From Styela clava (Eukaryota; Chordata; Ascidiacea; Stolidobranchia; Styelidae), in assembly GCF_964204865.1 (NCBI RefSeq), contig NC_135259.1, forward strand, positions 15,200,974 through 15,264,973: DNA of 64,000 nt, written 5' to 3'. Below the pieces are notes generated by a model. It was not told the DNA's origin, ran no database searches, and saw only the letters and a list, made by a program, of their open reading frames with translations. Positions 24,071 to 36,348 of the stretch are shown here, one piece after another (positions within the stretch are counted from its first letter, which is position 1; the number at the start of each line of letters is the position of its first letter). The translations under genes and the position numbers were made by a program.

Positions 24071-27000
24071 GACATATGAAGTTGTAAAATATTGATGAAC
24101 ATTATATCAGAAAACAATGAACAAAAAAGTGGTATTAAATGTTAATGCAAAGATAAAACAATTTTTTCTAGTCCTCTGCCTAAGTTTTATTACAAACAAA
24201 TTATTTATCATTGCTAAAGAAAGAAAATTGCATTGGGTTAATTATATTACCTCTAATTTACATAAAATGTAGTTTATCTCACAGCTTTGTTATTTTTTTC
24301 AGATTTAATGTGCTGGTTTATTTAAAGTGTTTCGTTTTATTTGTTTTTCATTGTATAGATAATTTTCTTTTTTCTATATTATTTCTTATTAGTAAATTCA
24401 TTCTTCTGCAAGAAGATAGTTCTTTTTTTTATTAGAAGTCAGTTGAAAGTCTCTTATCGAGATAAGTAGATCCTAGTCGTTCTGGACGCGAATAAAAATC
24501 AATCAACCGAATTGATCATGTCATGCAATATCACACAGATCAGACGATATAAGTTGATGATCAATATAGAAGTAATTATGGGACATGAAGAGGACCTATA
24601 CAGATAATTTTGTTAAATTATCGTTAGTATTCTTGTTGTTGTGAAAATATCACTCGATCGTGACGTCGTCAAAATAGAAAATTGCGCTTTGTGTGGTGAT
24701 TCCGTGATTGCATTTCAGCTATCTGGTGAGCAGTCAGCAGAGCAGTGATAAAGAAGAGCCTCCTCCCTTTTTATTTTATTTTCGACTCTTCGATTGCAAA
24801 TTCGATCTGTTCAAAGCCAAATAAAATGTATTTGTATTCAAATCTTTAATCTCCCTTGAAAATCCCCTTCTATCCACCGGTATTATTTTACTCTCTCGAG
24901 GTATATTATATGCATCTTCTAAAAAATTTCTGCCAAAAACATCTTTGCAGTTTTAGCAAAAATTGTATCCCACAAATTGATATCAGATTGATGTTTCCTG
25001 CTTCTGCTTTGATGGTAACTGTTGGCACAGAGCCTTGTTTATGAATTAATTGTGGAGCGAGACTCTGTCCACATAGGGTGTACGGATAGGCCAATACCAA
25101 ATAGTCCCGGCGACCAAGGTTGCACTCCGAAAAGACAAGCACTATCAGCACAGGATGTTTGATTCTTTGTGGTGTGTTGTAAACTGAACAGTACGAACAA
25201 CAAAATACCCTTATTACGTCACATATAAAATTCCAATAATCAAAGACGGCATCACGAACGGTTATTATATTTGGGTAAACAAATTACCTCTGCAGGTACC
25301 TCACACATGACATAAAAACAAATAGAGACTGATGTATAGCTTAGAATAATAAAATTGTATATAATAAACTTATAGTAGTAGTTTGAACTTTAAATCGCAA
25401 TAACCTCATTGACCTCTTTAGCAGTAGTATAAATCAGTACAAATATCCCATATATAATCACCCCGATTAGCCTATAAGACGCCCATTGGCCATAAAATCA
25501 AAAATAACATTCTCAGTCAGAAACATCCAAAACCTTGCAGCATGAGGACCCATGATTCCGTAGTATATGAATCAAGATGGCGGGCACCGGAACGTAGTAT
25601 GTGTACCAGGATAGGGTTAGGCCATAATTCCAAGTACAAATACTACGGGAGTTCTCAAACTTTCCAATTTGCCTTATTTTAGCTCTAATACGAGTTCAGG
25701 GACTGGCCTAGTGACTCCGGTAGTATTTATACCTGAAATGATTGCCTAATCTTAACATGTTACACATACAGTAGACATATACGTTCCGGCGCCCGCCATC
25801 TTGGTTCACATACTTAGGGTGTACCCAGAAATTTTTTTTTTTTCCAGTTTTAGGTTCAAGTAAGCTAATATTATTGACAGACATATATTTATTGGAGAAC
25901 TAATTTTGAAGGACTCGTATTATTGATATATTAAATTCAATTAAAACTGTACCGACATAATTCTTCATTGCTAGAAAATATATATCTGTTTTAGTCAAGA
26001 AATTACCAAAAAACATGAAATTGCTAAAACGGTAAAACAATATGTACATTGACGATAGCGAGAGGCCCGCATTAACTTCTGCCAATAAACAATCAAAATA
26101 TCAAACTTTGAATTACAACGGACGGACCGCAACGCTTATTTTTGTGTCAGTTTCAACTCAACACGAAATACTACTGATATTTGCTTTCGCTTTACGCTAA
26201 AAAAACGCCACACAACACCCCTTGTTACGATATAGATTTGTGCGCAGATAATAATATGTTTAGGAGCAGTTTTTGTTCTTATACATTAAAAAAGTGAGTT
26301 CGTTCGAGGGCCACAAAAAAATTGTTCGCGGGCTTCAGTTTACAGACTACTGTTCTAAAAGAACTACACTAATCCCATTTGCTTGCTTCGTTCATGCGTG
26401 AGCATAATTAGTCGAAAATTCACGCTTCTCACTTAAACTTTACAGAGTGTTTACTGCATTTATAATTGAACATTCACCAACATTAACAAGCTTTTAAACA
26501 TAATTGCCAAACAAACTGGAATTGTGAAATTATCAAAGAACAAGTTTTTATCTCATTAATACAAAATGAACAATTACATATCAATTTGAGTGTTTCCTCA
26601 AATTTTATTGATAGTAGAGAGCATAGCAACCACACGAAGAATGACTCGAGCTGCTAATAACATATCTAGTAATTCATCTTCGACTTAAGAAAGAAGAATA
26701 ATTTCCTTATTATTTTACTGCAAAATTGCGAATTTTAAAGTTGATTTGAGTGATATTTCACATTGACGTTTCAATTTAGGATTGCACATTGTTTGGAAAT
26801 AGCCGTTTCGAGAAATAAATTGGTATGTAGTACTCCTCCTCTTATAAGTTTTTTTACATTTTGTGAGATGGCAAGTAACTTATTTACAATAATTTACCTT
26901 AATGCGGGAACAGCTATATAAAGTTAAGCCGTCAGCCGATTTGAATTTTTTTTCATATATTATATAAATTATAGTATAATTATCAATTTATTGGAATAAA

Positions 27001-27500
27001 ACTATAAAATAGAAAGCGAACATGAACATCTTCAATCATAAAATGTGTATTGAATATAAAATATTTCATATATATTGGGATAATCTTCCCTAGTTTAGTA
27101 TATTCATACATTATAAGAAAGATGAATCAGTAATAACATGAATGCTATAAAAAATTTCATACAATTATGTATATGAAATTACATTTGTGGAAATAATATT
27201 TATTCAACTTTAATGAAATACACGATATACATAATTCCACACTATCAATATCAAGTAGCCTATACGCCACGCACCAGGGATCTTCAAACTTGGCCCTGAC
27301 AAGTGGGTCGTGAGGAAGAAGGTTTTAAAAACACTGCTCTCTGAATTTACAACTTTTATTTTGCAGTTTTCTAAAAACTATAAAATGTTTAATATTCTAA
27401 GCAGAAAATACGCGCTGTGTTCAAAATTTGCATGTTATTTTTAATTAACCAGGCTATTGCCTTCAAACTAATATTAGACAAAAAGGAAGTATCATTCGTA
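24071..27500. other. Between R1 and R2: no gene
   Basis: AT-rich. It holds a complete MITE at 25552-25822, a decayed gcgggc-type hAT remnant near 26290-26360, and 3' sequence of R2. The stretch 26080-27500 is matched in inverted orientation at 47.1-49.5 kb. Confidence 0.55.
25552..25822. repeat. MITE with 'aagatggcgg' inverted ends
   Basis: Left end has atgaatcaagatggcgggca, the accaggatagggttaggcc core and actacgggagt; right end has gcgcccgccatcttggttca. Same family as 16008-16204 and 49511-49738. Confidence 0.78.
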
Positions 27501-28490
27501 TTAGACTGCTGATTGCGTCGTGTTGGTTGTTGAGGTAACATTCTTGATTGCACGGGTCTGACTCTTCCAACAAGGCATTACGGTGCTTCTCCAATTAGGG
27601 AATGAAATAATCATGAATGTAAAGTCCGAAAATGAACCAATAGTGCGGAGTATCGCAGCTAACAAACCATCAGCGATCACTCCACTGACCAGAAAAAGCA
27701 TTCCACTGAAAAGGACAAAGCCTACCGTTGCAAACAAAGCACGTTGTAATACGGGAAGAATATTAATTGTATTTGCATTATTCATAAATTTTACTTCTAT
27801 TCGATGCTTATACAGTGGGTAGCTAAAAAGTAGTAATAATGATGTCTGAAGCAAAAGTACGACAGCAAATATAGCAATCCAGGGTATCCCTGTAAAAGAA
27901 GTTTGTTCCATGACGGTGCATTTATAATTTACAAATATGTACGTTTTGTGTGTCATTGCAAAGGAAATTGCAATCCCAATATGTAGTAGAGCAATCAAAA
28001 ATATCGCAGCCCTGCTTGCAACACGAGTGAAAGCATTTGTCAAATTTTCCAGAACAGGATTGCTGTATAAAACTCTTTGCCTTAGCCAAAAGAAGAAAAA
28101 CGTACCGAAGCTAACGGAATTTGATACTACACCTTTGGCGGCTTCAATGACGTAACAATGATTCTCCGTATAGTAAAACTTAGTTGTCATTTCTTGTCCA
28201 AGAGCGATAGCACTCTCGATAAACGTTAACAGAGTCACAATAATTTTAGCAATTTTTGAAAGCTTTGCCAAACTCCCAGTACCATGAGTCTTTCCTGAAC
28301 TTTGATCCTCTCTTAACTCTTTCAAAATAAGAACCAGCAAGATATATGCTGTAGTTGCTACGACTCCAGATACCAAAATTATGTAAATGATCCAATAAAT
28401 AACGATATGCCTCTGTTCTTCGCTGCTTCCAGAAGAAGAGTTAACCATATAATAAATTAAGCTCGTTGAGTTTTCATATTGAGTCTCCAT
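27501..28490 (-). CDS. Orphan 7TM receptor R2 (intronless, subfamily 2)
   Basis: 329 aa on minus, start at 28490 (METQYENSTSLIYYM), stop at 27501. Subfamily 2 differs from R1 by a shorter C-terminus and by the cytoplasmic loop KTHGTGSLAKL, but keeps the family plan: Cys in HCYVIEAAKG before TM3, FWLRQRVLYSNPVL after TM3, a loop Cys in VNYKC before TM5, SYPLYKHRIEVKFMNN after TM5, VLQRALFATVGF at TM6 and ISFPNWRSTVMPC after TM7. N-glycosylation sites NST and NSS are at the N-terminus. Most similar to R4 and R6. The left boundary of the second duplication unit lies only about 25 bp beyond its start codon, so R2 lacks the upstream region that R4 and R6 share and may be driven by different sequence. 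Confidence 0.85.
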   Translation of the reverse strand: METQYENSTSLIYYMVNSSSGSSEEQRHIVIYWIIYIILVSGVVATTAYILLVLILKELREDQSSGKTHGTGSLAKLSKIAKIIVTLLTFIESAIALGQEMTTKFYYTENHCYVIEAAKGVVSNSVSFGTFFFFWLRQRVLYSNPVLENLTNAFTRVASRAAIFLIALLHIGIAISFAMTHKTYIFVNYKCTVMEQTSFTGIPWIAIFAVVLLLQTSLLLLFSYPLYKHRIEVKFMNNANTINILPVLQRALFATVGFVLFSGMLFLVSGVIADGLLAAILRTIGSFSDFTFMIISFPNWRSTVMPCWKSQTRAIKNVTSTTNTTQSAV

Positions 28491-29039
28491 GATGAACAAT
28501 GAAGACGCGAATGTAGGCTACATAATAAGTTTTACAACGCGTAATGATGATTTTAATTACTCTTATTTGTGTACTTCGTTGTATTACACGTATGAGGTAA
28601 TGAGAGCATGCCCCGCAGGAGAAATCTATTATTCACATTCAATTAATAATACCGTGAAGGGTGATTTACTAAAAGATTTCTAAGTACAGAAACTTTAGCA
28701 TTTATATTAATGAACTTGCTGGAGAAGTTTCCATGTTCAGAAGCTTAAAGGCGTGAGTTAGTAAGAGATTCTAAAGTGCAATTTTTGGATACTACCGTGG
28801 TGTGTACCAGGTTAGGGTTAGGCCCTAATTTATTCCGATTTTTCCTATTTTAGTTCAATTACAATTTCACGGAATGTTTGTGTTAGTCAATGGAATATAC
28901 CCCTTGCATACAAGTATCAGTCCTTTCACACAACTTGATGTAAAGTAGGCGAATAAAAAAGGTGCGGCCAATTTGAACAAAAAAGTCTACTAAAGCTTTC
29001 AAATTGAAAATTGTATTACCTATTGCGATTTTTATGAAG

Positions 29040-30045
29040 ATGAAGCAATTCTATAAAAATGCAACTAGCTCATATTACAATGTAAACGAAACTTCATTAT
29101 CACCAACCCATGAACCAAACGCAGCGATGTATTGGACAGTCTTCATAATTTTAACTGTTGGGGTTGCAGCGAGTGCAATGTACCTGTTCGCAGTTTTCAT
29201 TCATAAAGAGATCAACTTCACTTCACGAAAAGGAGACTCTAAAGCTGTAATGTTGGCTAAGATAATGAGAGTGGTTAAAATTTTTATGACATTATTCATA
29301 TTCCTTGAAAGTGTTGCCAGCGCAAGTTTCAGAGTGTTTTCTTATAAAGGTACCCTGAATATTGCTACATCGGAGAAATAAGTAAGGGGGCACTAGCAAA
29401 TGTTGGGAGCCTAGCTATATATCTTATATTCTGGCTCAGACAAAGAATGTTATACAATAACTCAGTACTGCGGGATTTGACAAATGTTTTCACCTGAACC
29501 CTAAGTGCTGCTGAGCTATCGTTGATTGTTATATGGCATGTTGGTATCGGTCTTGTATTTTCTATGATTGATCCCATTTATGAGATTGTAAACTATGACT
29601 GTGAGCTTGTAGATAGTGATAAAGTTATGAGCATAATATGGATTGCACTTTTTTTCACAATTATACTTCTTCAATCTATATTACTATTTCATTTTGCTCA
29701 CCCGCTTTATAAGCATCGAAAAGAGTCAAAATGGATGAATAATGATACGAAAAATACGAATGATATGCTTCACGTCTGACAGCGGGCGTTTGCTTCAGCG
29801 CTAGCGTTTGTCATTTCCGGAGCTCTAATAAATTTCATTAGCGGATTTGTAAAACATGATTGAGTTGGACCAATTCTCTACTCCGCAGGACAATTCATCG
29901 ACCTTGTTGTTGTAACTTTGTCATTTACTGACTGGAAACAAACGGTGATGCCTTGTTGTACTGAACCAATTAATCAATTCTCATCTACACGCAACACAAC
30001 ACGAACATTTGCAGTATCCATACGACATCAAATCCGCAGAAGTAA
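29040..30045 (+). pseudogene. 7TM receptor R3, pseudogene of R1
   Basis: Copy of R1 inside duplication unit 2, starting at the equivalent ATG (MKQFYKNATSSYYN). A one-base deletion near 29350 (where R1 reads GIPGYCYI) shifts the frame, and premature stops occur in place of Arg at about 29492, at the LQRA position (about 29777) and in place of Trp at about 29861. A short deletion lies near the C-terminal end. The rest is still very similar to R1, so inactivation is recent. Confidence 0.92.
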
Positions 30046-31805
30046 GACATATGAAGTTGTAAAATATTGATGAAGAACATATCAGAAAACAATGAACAAA
30101 AAAAGTTGTATTGAATGTTAATGCAAAGATAAAACAATTTTTTCAAGTCTTCTGCTTAAGTTTTGTTACACACAATTCTTTTATCATTGTAAATTTAGAT
30201 GTCAAATTTCAAAAAAGTCTTAAATAAGTTTTTCGAAAAGTATATTCAAATTTTATTTTAATGCGTTTTCTTTTCTTCTGTTATGAACCTCTTGGAAACT
30301 TACAAGTTCTTATTATATCTTTGATCAGATTTAAATAATTCACTTAATATTATCATGTCCATATTTGGATTTTTTTAAATCATTAGACTTAGGCCTATAC
30401 GAAATTTTTACCCAGAGTTCAGGCCTATAAATATGACTATTACTGCAATCGCGCATGGTTACCTTCAGGTATAAATATACCGAGAATAAACAAACTGGTA
30501 GCGTGTATACGATTCAAAAATATGAGGAAACCGCGGGAAATGTTAATTTGTCGAATATTACAATATAGGGACAAAGATAAAAATTCGATAGATAATAGGA
30601 AACGAACTTTCGACATATTGCTCAGCCTTAGACCACTTTGTTTCAACTTAAATATAATTGTATTGTGAATTAGAAACTGACAAACTTTTTTTACATAGAA
30701 AACGGCAATTCGTTTTAAACAATATTTAGATTATTATGACCCAACGATTTCTCGTTTCAGGTTCAATTAGGCAAATATGATTAACAGGCATTATATTTCT
30801 TTGAGAACTAATGTTGAAGGAAGTATAGATATTTATATTCTGTAAACTCGCTCGGACTCATATTAAGAATTTATATTAAATTTAATTAAAACTGCACCGA
30901 CATAATTCTTCATTGCTAGAAAATATATATCTGTTTTAATACCAAAATTACAAAAACATAAAAGTTATAAAACTGTCGTCGTAAAACTTTATGTACTGCT
31001 GGGCCAAATATGTACATTGACGATCATTGTGTAGTTATCAATTTATTTCCAATAACAATAAAATACAAAGGGAACATAAACATCTTTAATGATAAAACAT
31101 ATATTGAATATACAATATTACATATTTATTGTGTTATTCTTCCCTAGTTTTACATTATAAGAAAGATAAAGCAGGAATAACATGAATGGTATAAAAAACA
31201 ATTTATACAATTATATATATAAAATTACATTTGTGGAAATAATATTTATTCAACTTTAATGAAATACATGATATACATAATTCCCCACTATCAATATCAA
31301 GTAGCCTATACGCCATGCACCAGGGATCTTCAAACTATGGACAACAGCCCCTCGGTGGAGGTTCAATGGGGTTCGCTGTAAAATCTTTCTCGACATTAAC
31401 TTATGTTAAAACAAAATATCGATGAAGCTTGAAAAATTTGGAACCAATACTGACCCAACATCGCCGAAAAAAGCCAAGATTTTTTTATACGAATATATGC
31501 AAACACATTGGTCCCAGTTGAAGTTTTGTCAATTTTATCATTTTTTTTTTATTAGTTTTCATATTTTTGAATCATACTTTATTTGTTCTTGAGAGTCACA
31601 AAAAAGTGGGTCGTGAGGAAGAAGGCTTGAAGAACACTGCTCTTTCAATTTGCAACTTTAATTTTGCAGTTTTCTAAAAACTCTTAACTGTTTAATATAT
31701 TCTAAGCAAAAAATACGCGCTGTGTTCGAAATTTACATGATATTTTTAATTGACCAGGCTATTGCCTACACACCAACACTAGACAAAAAGGAAGTATCAT
31801 TCGTA
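30046..31805. other. Between R3 pseudogene and R4: no gene
   Basis: AT-rich flank shared in part with 24071-27500. At 31318-31650 a block starting cagggatcttcaaact and ending aagaacactg looks like a degraded hAT element; a shortened version lies at 27281-27340. Confidence 0.5.
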
Positions 31806-32795
31806 TTAGACTGCTGATTGCGTCGTGTTGGTTGTTGAGGTAACATTCTTGGCAGCACGGGTCTGACTCGTCCAACAAGGCATTACGGTGTTTTTCCAAT
31901 TAGGGAATGAAATAATCATAAATGTAAAGTCCGAAAATGAACCAATAGTGCGGAGTATCGCAGCTAACAAACCATCAGCGATCACTCCACTGACCAGAAA
32001 AAGAGTTCCACTGAAAAGAACAAAGCCTATCGTTGCAAACAAAGCACGTTGTAATACAGGAAGAATATTAATTGTATTTGCGTTATTCATAAATTTTACT
32101 TCTATTCGATGCTTATACAGTGGGTAGCTGAAAAGTAGTAATAATGATGTCTGAAGCAAAAGTACAACAACAAATATAGCAATCCAGGGTATCCCTGTAG
32201 AGGAAGTTTGTTCCATGATGGTGCATTTATAATTTACAAATTTGTACGTTATATGTGTCATTGCAAAGGAAACTGCAATCCCAATATGTAGTAGAGCAAT
32301 CAAAAATATCGAGGCCTTGCTTGCAACACGAGTAAAAGCATTTGTCAATTCTGTCAGAACAGGATTGCTGTATAAAACTCGTTGCCTTAGCCAAAAAGAA
32401 AAAAACATACCGAAGCTAACGAAATTCGATACTATACCTTTCGCAGTTTCAATAATGTAACAATGATCCGGTGTATCGTAAAACTTAGTTGTCAATTCTT
32501 GCCCAATAGGGATAGCACTCTCGATAAACGTCATCAGAGTCACAATAATTTTAGCAATTCTTGAAAACTTCGCCAAACTCCCAGTACCATGGGTGTTTCC
32601 TGAACTTTGGCCACCTTTTATTTCTTCCAAAATAAGAACCACCAAGGTATATGCAGTAGTTGTTGCGACTCCAGATACCAAAATTATGTGAATTATCCAA
32701 TAAATAGCGACATGCCTCTGTTCTTCGGGGCTTTCAAAAGAAGAGTTCACCATATTATAAAGTAAGCTAGTTGAGTTTTCATATTGTTTCTCCAT
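31806..32795 (-). CDS. Orphan 7TM receptor R4 (intronless, subfamily 2)
   Basis: 329 aa on minus. The open frame extends 74 codons upstream to 33017, but I place the start at 32795 (MEKQYENSTSLLYNM) because R2 and R6 begin at the same Met and the upstream residues do not look like a receptor N-terminus. Motifs: HCYIIETAKG with Cys before TM3, FWLRQRVLYSNPVL after TM3, VNYKC in the second extracellular loop, YPLYKHRIEVKF after TM5, FPNWKNTVMPCW after TM7. The protein is close to R6; their upstream flanks (32.8-34.1 and 44.65-46.08 kb, inverted) are also duplicated, so both may share promoter elements. Confidence 0.86.
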   Translation of the reverse strand: MEKQYENSTSLLYNMVNSSFESPEEQRHVAIYWIIHIILVSGVATTTAYTLVVLILEEIKGGQSSGNTHGTGSLAKFSRIAKIIVTLMTFIESAIPIGQELTTKFYDTPDHCYIIETAKGIVSNFVSFGMFFSFWLRQRVLYSNPVLTELTNAFTRVASKASIFLIALLHIGIAVSFAMTHITYKFVNYKCTIMEQTSSTGIPWIAIFVVVLLLQTSLLLLFSYPLYKHRIEVKFMNNANTINILPVLQRALFATIGFVLFSGTLFLVSGVIADGLLAAILRTIGSFSDFTFMIISFPNWKNTVMPCWTSQTRAAKNVTSTTNTTQSAV

Positions 32796-34816
32796 GTTGA
32801 ACAATGAAAACGGTAATCCCAAATGCCTGTTTATAGTTTGCTCGATTTGATTTTGTCTTAAATATCTTATGCTCTGATGTGAACTCATCAATATCATTAA
32901 GGAAAAACCCTGTATAATATTTATATTTAATTTGAAGTTCCATTCTTCCAACAATCGTTTTTGCATTGTACAAACATACAAATACTGTATCATTACTTTA
33001 AAAAAGAAAAAATGCACATCAATTTACGCAATGGGATTATTAATTATACAATCAATTGATAAATCCTTTTGTATCAATGGTTCAATTGCTTGAAATTCCA
33101 TCCTAGCAGCATGAAAATTCGTGATATAACTGCCAAAAGCAAGTTCATGATTCTGCAATTACATAGGTATATACTACTCCGTGTGATTTCTCTAGCTTTC
33201 TTGCAATTGATTTGCATATCAACTTTTAAGACGACCTATTTTGTTTTTTCGGGTTACTTTTTGAAATTGCACAATTCCGGATAACTCTTTTGAAAAGTTT
33301 AATTACAGAAAAATTATAAACATCGTAAAATATGCTTAAACATCAAATGATCCATTCGAAGCATAACATTACTGTTTAAACAATTGGAAAATTACATACA
33401 AAGTATATTCGAGAAAAATAAACACAACCCCAAGTGATTTTCGAGATTTGTACAAGGTATGGCGAATACTCATGATTATTGCATTTATCATTTTGATTTT
33501 TTTTTATGTACGAAAGTGAAGATATGTTATGTCAGCATTTTTCAGAAACTGAATACAGCTTCTGCGAAAAACGAAATATTTGTGTCATAATAAAAAAAAA
33601 CTTGGTAATATTCAAATAATTTGAGCAATGATTTTGGTTGTTTCGGTATAGTTACAAACACCACAAATACATCTCTTCATGGAAAATACTTGTTTATTAC
33701 TTTTCGGAAATGAAGATCGTATGTGTTGTAATCAACACGACGGTCAAAGAGTTCGGACCAGGCTAATTTTCTTTATTTCAACAACACCATTTACCGTGTC
33801 ATCAATTTTTATACACTTTAACTGTGTTCCTAATTTAGATGCTCAAAATTGAGGTTATATTGCATCTACTTTAGCGGTACAATTTTTTATGTTGACCAAT
33901 CTATTGTATTAGAAATGTTGAAATGGATCGAGATAAAAATATTCATGTGGGCAATTGGACGCTGTTTCTTGTTGGCACTGATTCATTGATCACTCTCATG
34001 AAACTGGCGATAATAGTGCCGGTAAATATGATAGTATTTTAAAGGGCACAAACACTGACGAGCAATTAGTCTCGAGGAAACCTTTCTCGAGTTTTAACAT
34101 GACGGTTTTTAATATTTTATTTTCGTATTCTCTGTGGTGAGGCCTTTTGAACACATATTTCGATACATATGGATTTCCAAAATTACTTTAAATTCAATGC
34201 TCCAAATTTGACAGTGTTTCATAACGGTTTCGACTGTAGTTTTTATGTCAAACTTCTTTAAAATAATAAATCTAGATATTATCAATTTTAACTCAGGGTT
34301 TCTCGAGGGCATATATACGTCATTTTAAATTTTTGATACTTCTTTTACATAGTTTGTATTTGTATATTATACTGAGTCAAGTGTGTACGTAACTGTAAAA
34401 CTATGGTCTGTGTTTAAAATAAGCCTTGTATTCATGGTCATCATGTATTACATGGCACAACAAATATGTTACACCAATTCCTTGAAAGGTTGAACATCTT
34501 ATTCATAGATTTTCAAAAGCCAAAATGGTATTTTGCTATTTCTTAGATAGGCTGTATACCTGATGTTCTCAAGATTATTTTGACACATATTTTAAAGTAC
34601 ATGAAGTACATATATATACTCTGGTTATGTTATCAGCTTTATATCTTTCACGAATATTGATGTTCGGAATCGTCGCCTTCGTTACGAAGTGCAGTGGATT
34701 GTCTCAATATTTAAGTTATTACCCTGACATGTGATTATCGATTACTAATTAAAGACCTGAAATTATTGCAATATATCAATCTGATATTCCGTCTACTGTT
34801 TCGAAGAAAGATTTTT

Positions 34817-35358
34817 CAAAAAATTTCAAAAAACTTCGAAAAAAAGTTTCTCACTTTTAACGCTGTGGTCGACACGTGATTGATATGCGAGAGAAAGAGT
34901 TCTCTTTTAGAAGAGCTTTACGTCGCCTTCAAAATAAAACAAGAGTGGGATTTGTAAGTGAAGTGATATTCGTTTTATCGAAGAGCATTTGATCGCGTGC
35001 TGTCTGGTATCTTTGTTTGTTTATTATGAGCCGGAGAACGTTGCTCGCGCGTTCAAAATACTTCGTTTTCAACTAACAACAGATTCTTTGTTTATTTTTA
35101 AGCTTTGAAATACTCATACAAATAAAATTGACCTTGTTGCAAAATGAAAATTATACATAAAAAAATGTGATGACGTCACCGTAATTAAGAACACTCGAAT
35201 CAAGCCTGGCTAATTTAAACTCAAACATTTTGAGTTTTGAAATTGGTTTTGTTCACATGCAGACCACTATGAAATACTATTGACCCCCCAAAATACATTT
35301 AATTCAGCCATAATTCCAAATTATGACACAGATTAGCCATTTAAGACCAGGCCGATCC
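34817..35358 (+). repeat. Dispersed repeat, copy 2
   Basis: Same orientation as 12040-12580. Absent from the inverted paralog near 53.95 kb, whose flanks join directly, so this is an insertion after or during duplication. Confidence 0.75.
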
Positions 35359-36136
35359 TATTGGGTTTTAAATAAAAGTCAAAGAAAGTCGCTCTTCTTT
35401 CGTGTCCAGGGAACCACACGAAGTAATGTGAGACATACCAACAAACTGCTTCTAGATTTGATGTTAAAACTACTCGGAAGATGGAATAGTTAAAACTGTC
35501 ATGAACATAATTTATTTTCCTTTAATTACAACTCAATATAACTGTTCCGGTATACACGAAACCCTTCGACGTAAACTGGCTGAAGATCAACTATGACTTT
35601 ACTTGATTTATGACTGTTCAGTACAATATAGTGAATTTTGGACTTAACTTTTGATTTAATAAAAAAACGCTTGAATCTGCAATAATAAAAATATTAGATA
35701 TGAGATGTCCCAATATCTTTTTCTGAAACGTGGCATTTGATTGTAGCCGCAATCGTAATCATTTGAAAGAGCCAGTTTTCATAGTTTAATTTGAATTTAA
35801 TTAAACCTTCAAGTATTTGAGCTTGTAAATTTTTCTAGACAATAGTAAGTTTTGTCATCGATATATTACATATATTTTTGTCCTAAAAAGTAATTAGTAA
35901 ACGTAAGCGATATCTGCGATAAAAACAATGAACGGAGGTTTTATGTTCCCGTCCAAATCTGAAAACATAATACCTGCATGAAACGCGCGTTTGTGTGGCA
36001 AAATGTTTTTTCTAAAACAGTAAACCAATCACCTAATGCAATTTCATTTTTTTCGGCTGAATATTTAATTAAATTCGTGTGAAATTACAAACGCTTTTCA
36101 TGTAGATGTAACGAACGATTCTTAGAATATAAATGT

Positions 36137-36348
36137 ACAGTCTCGAAGAGTTGAATAATCAGAATTGATACAGATGAACATATATACAAAGCAACTGCGG
36201 CGTATTTTTCATGCTTTAACCAGCTTAAAGTCTCAGTCTCAGCCTGGTTTATTACTTTAATGTGAAATACCCTCTCTTCAGTAGCAACAACGCACGTTGG
36301 TTCTTAGTGTCAAGTGCTGCCTGCACAACTTCAAATTCCCTATCCGTG
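36137..36348 (-). pseudogene. Decayed copy of the membrane-anchor exon at 49862
   Basis: On minus it reads VVQAALDTKNQRALLLL, then GYFTLK followed by stops, and further on LKHEKYAAVALYICSSV. These match the 49.9-kb exon in order. The acceptor AG at the 5' edge has become GG and the middle of the exon carries stops and a frame change. Confidence 0.75.

Larger units (their letters stand above)
22534..28514. repeat. Segmental duplication unit 1
   Basis: Collinear with 28519-33017. Shared blocks in order: cgcgtaatgatgattttaat block, the MITE near 22800, receptor gene R1, AT-rich sequence from about 25845, the gccacgcaccagggatcttc block, and receptor gene R2 (minus). Unit 1 has extra sequence at 24190-25840 and 26050-26960 that unit 2 lacks. 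Confidence 0.85.
28519..33017. repeat. Segmental duplication unit 2
   Basis: Second copy of 22534-28514, same orientation, starting at aataagttttacaacgcgta. It carries pseudogene R3 (counterpart of R1) and R4 (counterpart of R2) and is shorter by about 1.5 kb. Confidence 0.85.

Noticed and set aside
31806-33017. Long 403-codon version of receptor R4.
   Set aside because: The extra N-terminal residues are not receptor-like, and R2 and R6 begin at the internal Met.
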